In this document: piece after piece, positions 34,142 through 43,805 of the stretch
Position numbering within the stretch: position 1 is the stretch's first letter
Layout of the letters: every line of letters starts with the position of its first letter
Assembly (NCBI RefSeq): GCF_018131015.1
Contig: NZ_JAFCJJ010000006.1
Coordinates: forward strand, 186,001 to 250,000
Source: Bradyrhizobium diazoefficiens
GTDB lineage: Bacteria; Pseudomonadota; Alphaproteobacteria; Rhizobiales; Xanthobacteraceae
Reading direction: 5' to 3'
Length of the DNA stretch: 64,000 bases
Program-made: the position numbers and the translations under genes
The notes under the pieces: model-generated
The model's database searches: none
Told to the model about the DNA's origin: nothing
What the model saw: only the letters and a program-made list of their open reading frames with translations

Positions 34142-35434
34142 TCAATTGCCGGCCCCGGCCGTCGCCAGCCGCTTGGCCAGGAAGGCGTCGATCGCCTGCC
34201 CCATCGAGCCCACCGCGCGAGACCGCCAGCCCTCGGACACGAGATGCTGGAGATCGCCCTTATTGGAGACATAGCCGATCTCGACCAGCACCGAGGGCAC
34301 GTCGGGCGCCTTCAGCACCCGGAACCCGGCCGATTTCAAGGGGTGCTTGTGCATCCGCACCGTCGTCTTCATTTCGCCCATGAGCAGGCGTGCGAAACGG
34401 TTTGAAAACGTGCGGGTTTCCCGCTGGGCCAAATCGATCAGGATGTCGGCGACGTCGGTCGGCTCCTCCGCGAGGTTGACGCCGGCAATCGCGTCCGCCC
34501 GGTTTTCCGCGTCCGCCAGCCGTTCGGCCTCGGCGTCGGAGGCCTTGTCGGACAGCGTGTAGATCGTGGCGCCCTGCGCGTCGCCCTCGGCGCGCGGCAG
34601 CGCGTCGGCATGAATTGAGACGAACAAAGCGGCGTTCAGGGTGCGGGCGACTTTGACCCGGTCGTTGAGCGCGATGAAGGTGTCGTCGTCCCGCGTCATC
34701 ACCACCCGGTATTTGCCGGTCTTGTCCAGGCGCTCGCGCAACGCGAGCGCGAAGGCCAGCACCAGGTTCTTCTCGCTCTCGCCGCTCGACTGCGTGCCGT
34801 TGTCGATGCCGCCATGGCCGGGGTCGATGACGACCACGGGGCGGCCGTCCGCCGTCGCCGTCGGTTTCTGCTGTATCGGCTCCGGCGCCGCCGCGGCGGG
34901 AACGGTCGCCGGCGGCGCAGCCCCCAGGGTTGGCCGGAGTTCGGGGGCGATCGATTGCACGAAGGCGGCGCGGTCCACCTCCTCGAGTTCCAGCACGAGC
35001 CGGGCCGGCTGGCCATTGGCCGCCTCCAGCACATATGAATTGGCGATCCTGGCAGGCCCCGTCAGGTCGAACACGATTCGGGAGCCGCCGGGCATCACCA
35101 GCCCGTAGCGGAAGGCCTTGACCAGCCCCCGCCCCCCGGCCCCGGTGCCGGACGGCAGCTGGAAATTGACCTGGGGAACGTCGACCACCACCCGGTAAGG
35201 ATCGGCGAGCGTCACGGCGCGGAAGGTGACGGTCCGGTCGAGATCGAGAATGAAGCGGGTCTGCTTGGCATCACCCGCCAGCCGGGCTGCCGATGCGACC
35301 GGGAATTTGGCTGCCGCAGAGGGTTGCGGCTGACTTTCGGCGGCGCTCAGCCGGGACGAATCGGCACACGGCAATGCTGCGGCGCACAGTAGTGCGCATG
35401 CCAGCAAAATGCGTTGATTTGCGCGGCTCGCCAC
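34142..35434 (-). CDS. N-acetylmuramoyl-L-alanine amidase, AmiC-like
   Basis: 430 aa. A signal peptide of about 30 residues precedes an AMIN domain (TRFILDLDRTVTFRAVTLADP, targeting to peptidoglycan or the division site), a Pro/Ala linker and an Amidase_3 domain with zinc ligands: VIDPGHGGIDNGT (His), GESEKNLVLAFA (Glu), FVSIHADA (His), and the final SVLVEIGYVSN with the catalytic Glu. It hydrolyses the bond between MurNAc and the stem peptide during cell separation. Probably activated by a LytM partner; the M23 protein at 25 kb is a candidate only by type. Confidence 0.94.
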   Translation of the reverse strand: MASRANQRILLACALLCAAALPCADSSRLSAAESQPQPSAAAKFPVASAARLAGDAKQTRFILDLDRTVTFRAVTLADPYRVVVDVPQVNFQLPSGTGAGGRGLVKAFRYGLVMPGGSRIVFDLTGPARIANSYVLEAANGQPARLVLELEEVDRAAFVQSIAPELRPTLGAAPPATVPAAAAPEPIQQKPTATADGRPVVVIDPGHGGIDNGTQSSGESEKNLVLAFALALRERLDKTGKYRVVMTRDDDTFIALNDRVKVARTLNAALFVSIHADALPRAEGDAQGATIYTLSDKASDAEAERLADAENRADAIAGVNLAEEPTDVADILIDLAQRETRTFSNRFARLLMGEMKTTVRMHKHPLKSAGFRVLKAPDVPSVLVEIGYVSNKGDLQHLVSEGWRSRAVGSMGQAIDAFLAKRLATAGAGN

Positions 35435-36154
35435 TGATTCCCGTGCCTCCGAGCAGCTTTGTTAACGCAATAGAACCGCAGGGTTAACCGTTCCCTAATG
35501 GCGGAGGCGCGAAAATTCGCCGACTGTGACCAGCTTGCGACGCTCGCTTCGACGCTCCTTGCACCGACCGCTCATTCCTCGTATGTACGAAGGGCTGACG
35601 GCCAATATTTCCGGTTGTGTCGCATTCAGCCGCCCGGTGCAGCGCCGGAACTCCCAAGCTTTGGGAATTCTTGCGTTTTTTCGTTCCCCTCAGAGGCCAG
35701 CGCGGTGCGCGGCAGCAAGGTGGAGCGGGGCAAGCCCCGGCGGCAGACGGTTCCTGGATACCGAAGCGTTTCCGGGACGGTTTAGACAGCGGCGTGGCCT
35801 GTTACCCGGTCCCTCAATCCCGAGGGGGCGGTTTGTGATCCCAAAGGCGAGCGCGCTCGCGTCATGCCTGGGCCAGCAGCAACTGATTAAGGGGCGGTCT
35901 CGCCGCCCAATGTTTTCATACGGGCCGACGCTTGATGCGCCAGACTGTGCCGACCAATTCTGAAGGACCATTCGCGACGCTGCGGAATGAAACTCCCGCG
36001 CGCCGCCTTGATCCCAAAGCTTCCGGTTCGGCAAGGCGCGAGAGACGGCGTTTCGGCCTTCCCCTCACCCCCGAATCAGGTGGACCGTCGCGTCACCCGG
36101 CGGCGCGATACGCGCCCACGGTGAGTCGCGCCCGCCGCCGCCAAGAGTTAAGAC
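35435..36154 (+). promoter_or_regulatory. 720-bp region containing probable long 5' leader of RNase E
   Basis: No credible gene is seen in this stretch. It separates divergent amidase and rne genes. RNase E genes commonly have a long leader through which the enzyme controls its own mRNA. Structure visible: AAGCTTTGGGA at 35656-35666 can pair perfectly with TCCCAAAGCTT at 36012-36022, with TCCCAAAG at 35838-35845, or locally with TCCCAA at 35652-35657; a hairpin GGGCGG...CCGCCC lies at 35892-35908. A T-run follows the first element at 35676-35681. No promoter was confidently placed. Confidence 0.5.
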
Positions 36155-39100
36155 ATGCCCAACAAGATGTTGATCGATGCCACCCACCCGGAAGAGACCC
36201 GGGTCGTCGTGGTCCGCGGCAATCGCGTCGAAGAGTTTGATTTCGAGACCGCGCAACGCAAGCAACTGCGCGGGAACATCTATCTCGCCAAGGTCACAAG
36301 GGTCGAACCCTCGCTCCAGGCCGCCTTCGTCGAATATGGCGGCAACCGCCACGGCTTCCTCGCCTTCAGCGAAATCCATCCCGACTACTACCAGATCCCG
36401 GTCGCCGACCGGCAGGCGCTGATCGAGGCCGAGGAACAGGCCCATCGCGAGGCCGAGGAGGAGAGCGAGAACCGCTCCCACGGCCGCCGCCGCTCGCGCC
36501 ACCGCAACGCCCGCCGCAGGGGGCACGGCGATCGCGTCCGCAGCGATATCGTCGAAGGCCTCGAGGCCGGCGCCGGTCCTGCCCCCGCCCAGCCGGTCGA
36601 GGGCGAGGCGCTGCCGGAGCACGCCGAGGGCGCTCCGTTCGAGAGCGAGCATCTGCACGCCGATGCCGAGCCTCACGGCGAGCACGAAGCCCACGATCAT
36701 CACGACCATGACCATCACGACCATGACCATGGCGAGCATGGTCATCACGATCACGATCATGATCATGAAGCGCATGATCGTGAAGCACATGGGCACGACG
36801 ACCATGCCCATTCGGACGAACACGCCCACGATCACCCGCATGATCATCACGACCATGATCACGCCGACGAGACACCCGCGCCGGTCGCGGCCATCGGCGC
36901 CGAGCCCGTCGTTGCGGAAACTGTTGCCGAGGCGCAGGAGCCTGTCGCCTCCGAGGCCCACGCCGGGACTTTCGCCGAAGCCGTGACCGACGCCGCGGAG
37001 CCGGCCGACGCCGTTTATGGCGAAGGCATCGAAGCGTCGCATGGCGAGGCCGCGGAAGCTGCCGGCGAAGACGACGACGAGGACGATGAAGACGGCGAGG
37101 AAGCCGAAGAGGAGGTCGTCGAATCCGTCGGCGGCGACGACGTGCTGGAGGAAGTGCCGGAGCGCACCTTCCGCCCGCGCCGCCAGTACAAGATCCAGGA
37201 AGTCATCAAGCGCCGCCAGGTGATGCTGGTGCAGGTCGTCAAGGAAGAGCGCGGCAACAAGGGCGCGGCGCTGACGACCTATCTGTCGCTCGCGGGCCGC
37301 TACGCCGTGCTGATGCCCAACACCGCACGCGGCGGCGGCATCAGCCGCAAGATCACCAGCGCCCAGGACCGCTCGCGCCTGAAGGAAGTGGTGCAGGACC
37401 TCGACGTGCCCGAGGGCATGGGCATCATCCTGCGCACCGCGGGCGCCTCGCGCACCAAGCCCGAGATCAAGCGCGACTTCGAATATTTGATCCGGATGTG
37501 GGAGACGGTGCGCGACCTGACGCTGAAGTCGCAGGCCCCGACCCTCGTCTACGAGGAAGGCTCGCTGATCAAGCGCTCGCTGCGCGACCTCTACAACAAG
37601 GAGATCGACGAGATCCAGGTCGCCGGTGAAGCCGGCTACCGAGAAGCACGCGACTTCATGAAAATGCTGATGCCGGCCAATGTCGGCGCGGTGAAGCAGT
37701 ATCGCGACGGCCAGCCGCTGTTCTCGCGCATGGGCGTCGAGAGCCAGCTCGATGCGATGTTCTCGCCGACCGTGCAGCTGCGCTCCGGCGGCTACGTCGT
37801 CATCAACCAGACCGAGGCGCTGGTCTCGATCGACGTCAACTCCGGACGCTCGACCCGCGAGCACCACATCGAGGACACCGCGCTCAAGACCAATCTGGAA
37901 GCGGCCGAAGAGGTCGCCCGCCAGCTTCGCTTGCGCGACCTCGCCGGCCTGATCGTCATCGACTTCATCGACATGGACGAGAAGCGCAACAACCGCGCGG
38001 TCGAGCGCAAGCTCTCCGACTGCCTGCGGCAGGATCGCGCGCGCATCCAGGTCGGCCGCATCTCGCATTTCGGCCTGCTGGAGATGTCGCGCCAGCGCAT
38101 CCGCGCCAGCGTGCTGGAATCGTCGACCGACCCCTGCCCGCATTGCGGCGGCACCGGCCATGTGCGCTCGGTGTCCTCGGTCGCGCTGCAGCTCCTGCGC
38201 GGCCTCGAAGAGATCCTCATGAAGGGCGCGACCCACAATCTGGTGGTCCGCACCCGTACCGACGTCGCGCTCTACGTGCTCAACCACAAGCGCGGCCATC
38301 TGCGCGACCTGGAGAACGGCTTCAAGGTCACGCTGTCGATCATCGCCGACGCGAGCGTGAGCGGACCGCAGGCCTATGTCATCGACCGCGGCGAGCAGGT
38401 GCATACGCTGGAGGCCGCCAAGGCACTGCTGGTGGCGCAGGCCACCGCAAGCCCGCCGCCGGCCGCGGAAGAGGCCTATGACGAGGAGGAGTTCGATCCG
38501 GAACTCGAAGCCGAGATCGAGACCGAGGAGACCGAGGGTCTCACCGAAGAGCAGGCCGAAGCCGCGCCCGAGCAGGACGGGCAGCGCCGCAGGCGTCGCC
38601 GCCGCCGGCGCGGTCGTGGCGGCCAGCGCGACGGCGAGTTGCGCGAGGATACCCCGCCGACCCTTCCCGAAGCCGCCATCGCGGCCGGCGAAGGCGACGA
38701 GGATGCCGACACCGAGCAGGACAGCGAGGAAGGCGAGGAGCAGGCTGCCCAGGCCCGCGGCGAGCAGCAGGGCAGCGGCGACCGCCGGCGCCGGCGCGGT
38801 CGGCGCGGCGGCCGTCGTCGCCGCGGTGGTGCCGAGGAAGGTCTCGCCGGCTCCATCAGCGACGAGCTCGGCGGCAATCCGCCGCCGGAAGCAACCGAAG
38901 CGGTCGCCGATTTCGATGCCTCCGGCAGTGAGACTGCGCCCTCGATTGCGCATTCCGAACACATCATGCCCGCCGAGACCGCGATCGAGCCGCCGGCCTC
39001 CCAACCCGAGCCCCGCGCCGAGGTGCAGGCTGAAGCTCCGGTGCAGCCCGCGCCGGCCGCCGCCGTCGCGGACGAAGAGACCGCGCCCGATGACAAGGCC

Positions 39101-39298
39101 GCGCGCCGCCGCTCCACGGTCAGGGAAAAGGTGAGCTTCCTGTCGAGCAGCCAGAGCGAGCTGCCGACGCAGGTCGCTCAGGCACCGGACCCTGTTGCTC
39201 CGCCTGCGCCCGAACCAGTACCTGAAGCGGCCACGGAGACGCCGGCCGCACCGCGCCGCGCCGGATGGTGGTCACGCCGGTTCGGCGGCGGCGAATAG
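36155..39298 (+). CDS. rne: Ribonuclease E with His-rich insertion in the S1 region
   Basis: 1047 aa. Catalytic half: the N-terminal MLIDATHPEETRVVVVRGNRVEEFDFE, S1 domain beginning at about 36, the DNase I-like part with Mg-binding Asp in SIDVNSGR (about 559) and VIDFIDMDE (about 604), and the Zn-link Cys pair in DPCPHCGGTGH (about 660). The S1 domain is split by an insertion of about 250 residues (91-342). Residues 166-236 of it contain 31 His alternating with Asp, Glu and Gly, and the end is highly acidic. The C-terminal 370 residues are disordered with two Arg-rich patches, typical of degradosome scaffolds. It starts mRNA decay and processes rRNA and tRNA precursors. A strong terminator follows. 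Confidence 0.95.
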   Translation: MPNKMLIDATHPEETRVVVVRGNRVEEFDFETAQRKQLRGNIYLAKVTRVEPSLQAAFVEYGGNRHGFLAFSEIHPDYYQIPVADRQALIEAEEQAHREAEEESENRSHGRRRSRHRNARRRGHGDRVRSDIVEGLEAGAGPAPAQPVEGEALPEHAEGAPFESEHLHADAEPHGEHEAHDHHDHDHHDHDHGEHGHHDHDHDHEAHDREAHGHDDHAHSDEHAHDHPHDHHDHDHADETPAPVAAIGAEPVVAETVAEAQEPVASEAHAGTFAEAVTDAAEPADAVYGEGIEASHGEAAEAAGEDDDEDDEDGEEAEEEVVESVGGDDVLEEVPERTFRPRRQYKIQEVIKRRQVMLVQVVKEERGNKGAALTTYLSLAGRYAVLMPNTARGGGISRKITSAQDRSRLKEVVQDLDVPEGMGIILRTAGASRTKPEIKRDFEYLIRMWETVRDLTLKSQAPTLVYEEGSLIKRSLRDLYNKEIDEIQVAGEAGYREARDFMKMLMPANVGAVKQYRDGQPLFSRMGVESQLDAMFSPTVQLRSGGYVVINQTEALVSIDVNSGRSTREHHIEDTALKTNLEAAEEVARQLRLRDLAGLIVIDFIDMDEKRNNRAVERKLSDCLRQDRARIQVGRISHFGLLEMSRQRIRASVLESSTDPCPHCGGTGHVRSVSSVALQLLRGLEEILMKGATHNLVVRTRTDVALYVLNHKRGHLRDLENGFKVTLSIIADASVSGPQAYVIDRGEQVHTLEAAKALLVAQATASPPPAAEEAYDEEEFDPELEAEIETEETEGLTEEQAEAAPEQDGQRRRRRRRRRGRGGQRDGELREDTPPTLPEAAIAAGEGDEDADTEQDSEEGEEQAAQARGEQQGSGDRRRRRGRRGGRRRRGGAEEGLAGSISDELGGNPPPEATEAVADFDASGSETAPSIAHSEHIMPAETAIEPPASQPEPRAEVQAEAPVQPAPAAAVADEETAPDDKAARRRSTVREKVSFLSSSQSELPTQVAQAPDPVAPPAPEPVPEAATETPAAPRRAGWWSRRFGGGE

Positions 39299-39314
39299 AA
39301 CGAACAACCAGATG

Positions 39315-39342
39315 AAACCGCCCGGCCAAGCCGGGCGGTTTT
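39315..39342 (+). terminator. Intrinsic terminator of rne
   Basis: Perfect stem AAACCGCCCGGC (39315-39326), loop CAA, GCCGGGCGGTTT (39330-39341), followed by a further T. It is 17 bp after the rne stop and only 17 bp before the next ATG. The flanking A and T make it potentially functional in both directions. Confidence 0.9.
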
Positions 39343-39358
39343 GATTTGGCGAGGTCAG

Positions 39359-40591
39359 ATGAGAAGCGCGATTGTTCTTGGCGGCGGCATGGTGGGCGTG
39401 GGTGCGGCGCTGCACCTGCGGCAGCGCGGCTGGGCGGTCACGCTGGTGGACCGCAGGGAGCCGGGCCGCGAGACCAGCTACGGCAATGCCGGGATGATCC
39501 AGGCCGAGGCCGTGCGCCCCTATCCGATGCCGCGCGACCTCGCCTCGCTGGTGAAGATTGCGACCGGACGCACCAACGACGTGCGCTACAGCCTGTCGTC
39601 GCTTCATCGCCACGTCGAGCCCCTGCTCCGCTACTGGTGGCATTCGGCGCCGAAGCGGCATCGCGAGGCGATCGAGGCGTGGTCCCGCCTGATCGCCTAT
39701 GCGACCGGCGAGCACGACGTTCTGATTCAAGAGGCCCATGCCGGCAACCTCATCCGCCGTGCGGGCTACCGCGCGCTGTATCGCGATCGCGCCGCACTGG
39801 ATCTGTCAATCGAGGCGGCGGAGCAGGACCGCCGCGAATTCGGCGTCAACTTTCGCGTGCTGTCGGGCAGCGAGTTGGCCCGGGCCGAACCGATCCTGCG
39901 CGACGATCTTCCCGGCGCGATCCATTGGCTCGACACCTGGACCGTGTCCGATCCTGGCGCGCTGGTCACAGCCTATGCCGACCTGTTCGAGCGTCTCGGC
40001 GGCACCATCCTGCTCGGCGATGCGAAGACCCTGCAGCAGACCGCGACCGGCTGGTCCGTCGATAGCGACAAGGGGCGCATCGATGCCGCGGCCGCCGTCG
40101 TGACGCTCGGGCCGTGGTCGCCCGATCTCCTGTACAAGTTCGGCTATCGCATCCCCCTGGTGCGCAAGCGCGGCTATCACATGCATTACGGCGGCGGCGC
40201 CTCGCTCGACCTGCCATTGGTCGACAAGGGCGGCGGCTATGCCATGGGACCCATGGCCAAAGGCATCCGCATCACCACGGGCGCGGAACTGACCGGCCCC
40301 GATGCGCTCGCGACGCCGGTGCAGCTCGAAAGCGCCGAAGCCTCCGCGCGCGAGTTGATCGACCTCGGCCAGCGCGTCGAGCCGGATCCGTGGTTCGGCA
40401 CACGGCCGTGCACGCCCGACATGCTGCCGGTGCTCGGCCAGGCGCCACGCCATCCTGGCCTCTGGGTGAATTTTGGCCACGGCCACCAGGGCTTTACGCT
40501 GGGACCCGCCACGGGGCGCCTGCTCGCGGAGATGATGAGCGGCGAAACGCCGGCGATCGATCCGGCGCCGTACCGGCCGGACCGGTTCTAG
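39359..40591 (+). CDS. FAD-dependent oxidoreductase, DadA-like
   Basis: 410 aa. The N-terminal Rossmann motif AIVLGGGMVGVGAALHLRQRGWAVTLVD binds FAD; YGNAGMIQ and the C-terminal GTRPCTPDMLPVLG and GHGHQGFTLGPATGRLLAEM are hallmarks of the DAO/DadA family. It likely oxidises a D-amino acid or related amine and passes electrons to quinone or oxygen. ATG at 39359 follows GAGG and lies just after the rne terminator, so it needs its own promoter, which was not found. Its stop overlaps the convergent regulator's stop by 4 bp. Confidence 0.9.
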   Translation: MRSAIVLGGGMVGVGAALHLRQRGWAVTLVDRREPGRETSYGNAGMIQAEAVRPYPMPRDLASLVKIATGRTNDVRYSLSSLHRHVEPLLRYWWHSAPKRHREAIEAWSRLIAYATGEHDVLIQEAHAGNLIRRAGYRALYRDRAALDLSIEAAEQDRREFGVNFRVLSGSELARAEPILRDDLPGAIHWLDTWTVSDPGALVTAYADLFERLGGTILLGDAKTLQQTATGWSVDSDKGRIDAAAAVVTLGPWSPDLLYKFGYRIPLVRKRGYHMHYGGGASLDLPLVDKGGGYAMGPMAKGIRITTGAELTGPDALATPVQLESAEASARELIDLGQRVEPDPWFGTRPCTPDMLPVLGQAPRHPGLWVNFGHGHQGFTLGPATGRLLAEMMSGETPAIDPAPYRPDRF

Positions 40592-41427
40592 CCTTCGCCG
40601 CGCGCGGCGAGCAGCGTCCGGATCTGCTCGGCATCCGCAGGCGTCGCCGGGTTGTAGACGATCATGCTGAGATCGGAGCGGCCCTCGACGTTGAAGCTCG
40701 AATATTCGAACGACATGATGCCGTGAACGGGGTGACGCAGCCGCTTGGTGCCGTCGCCATGATGGCGCACGTCATTGTCGCGCCAGAGCGCCGCGAATTC
40801 CGCGCTGGTCCGGCAGAGCTCGTCGACGAAATCGGCGACATGCGAGACGGCGCCGGCACGCGCGGCGTCCGCCCGGAACGCTGCGACCACGAACCGCGCC
40901 ACGCTGTCCCAGTCATACTGTGCGGCGCGCACGCGCGGATCGCAGAAGATGAAGCGCAGGATGTTGCGCTGTCCGGGCGGGATCGCGCCATAGTCGGTCA
41001 GCACGGCACTCGCGGCACGATTCCAGGCGACGACGTCCCAGGTCGCCGTCCGCACCAGCGCCGGACTGAATTCGAGCGCGTCGAGCACGCGCTGCAGCCT
41101 TGGCGAGACGCCTTCGATGGCCTGGTATCGCACCTCGGGCGGACGGCCGAGGCCGATCAGGAACAGATGCTCGCGTTCGACATCGGTCAGCATCAGGGCG
41201 CGAGCGATGCGGTCGAGCACGTCGACGGACGGCGCGCCGCCCCGGCCCTGCTCCAGCCAGGTGTACCAGGTCGGACTGATATTGGCCCGCTGCGCCACCT
41301 CCTCGCGGCGAAGCCCGGGCGTACGTCGGCGGCTGCCGGCAAAACCGAACGCGGCTGCGTCGAGCCGGGTGCGGCGGTCCTTCAGGTAGGCCCCGAGCAG
41401 GTTTTCAGCGGCGGCGGTCTCGCTCAT
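40588..41427 (-). CDS. XRE-type regulator with MmyB-like ligand-binding domain
   Basis: 279 aa. The N-terminal HTH is recognisable from LGAYLKDRRTRLD through RRTPGLRREEVAQRANISPTWYTWLEQGRGGAPSVDVLDRIARAL, the standard opening of MmyB-type regulators, followed by the MmyB PAS-like domain (RVLDALEFSPALVRTATWDVVAWNRAASAVLTDY). Such proteins usually repress an adjacent divergent oxidoreductase; here that is the SDR gene at 41521. Two palindromes lie in the shared promoter region. Start at 41427; the TTG-type start at 41439 would add four residues. Confidence 0.92.
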   Translation of the reverse strand: MSETAAAENLLGAYLKDRRTRLDAAAFGFAGSRRRTPGLRREEVAQRANISPTWYTWLEQGRGGAPSVDVLDRIARALMLTDVEREHLFLIGLGRPPEVRYQAIEGVSPRLQRVLDALEFSPALVRTATWDVVAWNRAASAVLTDYGAIPPGQRNILRFIFCDPRVRAAQYDWDSVARFVVAAFRADAARAGAVSHVADFVDELCRTSAEFAALWRDNDVRHHGDGTKRLRHPVHGIMSFEYSSFNVEGRSDLSMIVYNPATPADAEQIRTLLAARGEG

Positions 41428-41440
41428 CCTGTTAGCCAAT

Positions 41441-41474
41441 ATACCCTGATAAGATCACTACTTTACCCGGATAA
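41441..41474. promoter_or_regulatory. Paired operator candidate between MmyB regulator and SDR
   Basis: ATACCCTGATAA (41441-41452) and TTACCCGGATAA (41463-41474), 22 bp apart. The second is nearly palindromic (complement TTATCCGGGTAA). The first lies 14 bp from the regulator start and the second about 47 bp from the SDR start. This is a natural binding pair for the adjacent regulator, controlling both genes. Confidence 0.6.
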
Positions 41475-41520
41475 CTCTAACGCAGATGCTCCTCTCCACC
41501 AACCCCGAGGAGATCTTCCC

Positions 41521-42405
41521 ATGCGTGTTTTCGTCACCGGCGCGACCGGCTTCGTCGGCTCCGCCGTCGTTGCCGACCTGATCGCCGCCGGCCACCACGT
41601 CACCGGCCTCGCGCGTACCGAGGCCGGCGCGGCCGCGGTCACCGCGATGGGCGCCGCGGTCCATCGCGGCTCGCTGGAGGATCACGCCTCGCTGCGAAGC
41701 GGGGCGGCAGCCGCCGACGGCGTGCTGCACCTCGCCTTCAACCACGACTTTTCGAAGTTCGCCGACAATTGCGAGCTCGATCGCCGGGCCATCCTTGCTC
41801 TCGGCGAGGAGCTGAAAGGCTCCAAGCGTCCGCTTATCGTCACCTCAGGCGTGGCGTTGCTCGCACCCGGACGGCTCGCAACCGAGGACGATGCGGCGGC
41901 CCGCCACTTTCCGCGCGTCTCGGAGGCCACCGCCGAAGATCTCGCCGAGCGTGGCGTCCGCGCCGGCATCGTGCGGCTGCCGCCGACGACCCATGGCGAG
42001 GGTGACCACGGCTTTGTGCCCCGCCTCATCGCGCTCGCACGCGAGAAAGGCGCAGCCGCCTATATCGGTGACGGCAGCAATCGCTGGCCGGCCGCGCACC
42101 GGCTCGATGCCGCGCGCGTCTACCGGCTCGCGCTGGAGCAGGGCGCGAGCGCCCGCCGCTATCACGCCATCGCCGAGGAAGGCGTGCCGTTCAAGGCGAT
42201 CGCGGACGTCATCGGCCGGCGGCTTGGCCTGCCCGTCATCTCGAAATCGCCGGACGAAGCGGAGGCGCATTTCGGCTGGTTCACGCGGTTCGCTTCCGCC
42301 AACGTTCCGAGCTCGAGCGCGAAGACGCGGGCCCTGCTCGGCTGGGAGCCGAAGGAAAAAGGGCTGATCGAGGATCTCGACCAGCCCTGTTATTTCAAGA
42401 CCTGA
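41521..42405 (+). CDS. NAD-dependent epimerase/dehydratase (extended SDR)
   Basis: 294 aa. VFVTGATGFVGSAVVADLIAAGHHVTGLAR is the extended-SDR Rossmann start. The later VIGRRLGLPVIS and WFTRFASANVPSSSAKTRALLGWEP fit the atypical NmrA/epimerase-like subgroup. The classical YxxxK motif is not evident (LIVTSGVALL instead), so catalysis may be atypical. Start at 41521 with GAGGAG upstream. It is divergent from the MmyB-type regulator, which probably represses it. Confidence 0.9.
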   Translation: MRVFVTGATGFVGSAVVADLIAAGHHVTGLARTEAGAAAVTAMGAAVHRGSLEDHASLRSGAAAADGVLHLAFNHDFSKFADNCELDRRAILALGEELKGSKRPLIVTSGVALLAPGRLATEDDAAARHFPRVSEATAEDLAERGVRAGIVRLPPTTHGEGDHGFVPRLIALAREKGAAAYIGDGSNRWPAAHRLDAARVYRLALEQGASARRYHAIAEEGVPFKAIADVIGRRLGLPVISKSPDEAEAHFGWFTRFASANVPSSSAKTRALLGWEPKEKGLIEDLDQPCYFKT

Positions 42406-42438
42406 GCTGGTTGGCACGGCCGCAACGCAGCCTGCAAT

Positions 42439-43776
42439 TCAGTCCGTCGTCAGCGCCGTTTCCATGTCGGTCGGATCGATCTGTCTGGCAAGGTTGGCGT
42501 TGAGCTTGTCGCGGTCGAGCTCGCCCTCCCACCAGGCGACGATGACGCAGGCAACGCCGTTGCCGCAGAGATTGGTCAGCGCGCGGCACTCGCTCATGAA
42601 CTTGTCGATGCCGAGCACCACCGCCATGCCCGGCACGAGGCGCGGATCGACCACGGCGAGCGTCGCTGCCAGCGTAATGAAGCCCGCGCCGGTGATCCCG
42701 GAGGCTCCCTTCGAGGTCAGCATCGCGACGACCAGGATGGTCATCTGCTGGCCGAAAGTGAGATCGAATCCTAGCGCCTGCGCGATGAACAGCGTCGCCA
42801 GCGTCATGTAGATGTTGGTGCCGTCGAGGTTGAACGAGTAGCCCGTCGGCACCACGAGGCCGACCACCGATTTGGAGCAGCCGAGCCGTTCGAGCTTCTC
42901 CATCAGGGACGGCAGCGCGCTTTCCGACGAGGAGGTGCCGAGCACGATCAGGAGCTCGTCCTTGATATAGGCCAGGAACTTGAAGATCGAGAAGCCGGCA
43001 AGGCGCGCGATGATCCCGAGCACCACGAAGACGAACAGCGCGGCGGTCAGGTAGAAGGTCGCGATCAGGCCGATCAGGTTGAGAATCGCGCCGGTGCCGA
43101 ACTTGCCGATCGTGTAGGCCATCGCGCCGAATGCGCCGATCGGCGCCGCGCGCATCACGATGGAGATGACGCCGAACACCGCATGCGCGGCGTCGTCGAT
43201 GAAGCTGCGGATGGTGTGGCCGCGCTCACCGAGGCCCATGATCGCAAAGCCGAACAGCACCGAGAACAGCAGCACCTGGAGGATCTCGCCCTGCGCGAAG
43301 GCGCCGACCACGGTGTCCGGAATGATGTGCAGCACGAAGTCCACGGACTTCTGGCCCGCGGCCTGCTTGGCGTAGGTTGCAACAGCCGCCTCGTTTGCGG
43401 CGGCATTGCCGAAGCCCGCGCCCGGCTTCACCAGATTGCCGACCAGAAGCCCGATCACCAGCGCAAAGGTGGAGACGACCTCGAAATAGACAAGCGCCTT
43501 GACGCCGATGCGGCCGACCTTCTTGGCGTCCTGGATGTGGGCGATGCCCGAGACCACGGTGCAGAAGATGATCGGGGCGATCACCATCTTGATCAGCTTG
43601 ATGAAGCCGTCGCCGAGCGCCTTGATCCAGTCGTTGGTGGCGAGCGCCGGCCAGAGCCAGCCGACGATGGCGCCGAGCACGATGGCGATCAGCACCTGGA
43701 CGTAGAGGACCTTGTACCACGGCTTGGCGGAGACCGGCGCGACCGGCGAGCCCGCGGTCATCGTTGTCGTCGTCAT
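42439..43776 (-). CDS. dctA: C4-dicarboxylate:cation symporter DctA
   Basis: 445 aa, eight-helix DAACS transporter. Family motifs: [17 protein letters not shown], the Ser-rich loop [40 protein letters not shown] and [13 protein letters not shown]. DctA imports succinate, fumarate and malate, which in rhizobia feed bacteroids during nitrogen fixation. No dctBD pair lies here. No sigma-54 -24/-12 element is visible upstream; instead TTGACA is present (43834-43829) followed by a short inverted repeat. Confidence 0.93.
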   Translation of the reverse strand: MTTTTMTAGSPVAPVSAKPWYKVLYVQVLIAIVLGAIVGWLWPALATNDWIKALGDGFIKLIKMVIAPIIFCTVVSGIAHIQDAKKVGRIGVKALVYFEVVSTFALVIGLLVGNLVKPGAGFGNAAANEAAVATYAKQAAGQKSVDFVLHIIPDTVVGAFAQGEILQVLLFSVLFGFAIMGLGERGHTIRSFIDDAAHAVFGVISIVMRAAPIGAFGAMAYTIGKFGTGAILNLIGLIATFYLTAALFVFVVLGIIARLAGFSIFKFLAYIKDELLIVLGTSSSESALPSLMEKLERLGCSKSVVGLVVPTGYSFNLDGTNIYMTLATLFIAQALGFDLTFGQQMTILVVAMLTSKGASGITGAGFITLAATLAVVDPRLVPGMAVVLGIDKFMSECRALTNLCGNGVACVIVAWWEGELDRDKLNANLARQIDPTDMETALTTD

Positions 43777-43805
43777 TGTCTCACTCCCCCTGAAGCTCGG
43801 AGCCA

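Noticed and set aside
35498..35785. 95-codon ORF in the rne leader region
   Set aside because: No RBS, no domain, and overlapping frames of similar length occur; more likely untranslated leader.
36065..39004. A 979-codon minus-strand frame opposite RNase E
   Set aside because: Shadow of rne; the predicted protein is low-complexity (Leu/Ala/Gly, then Met/Val repeats opposite the His-rich part) and has no family features.
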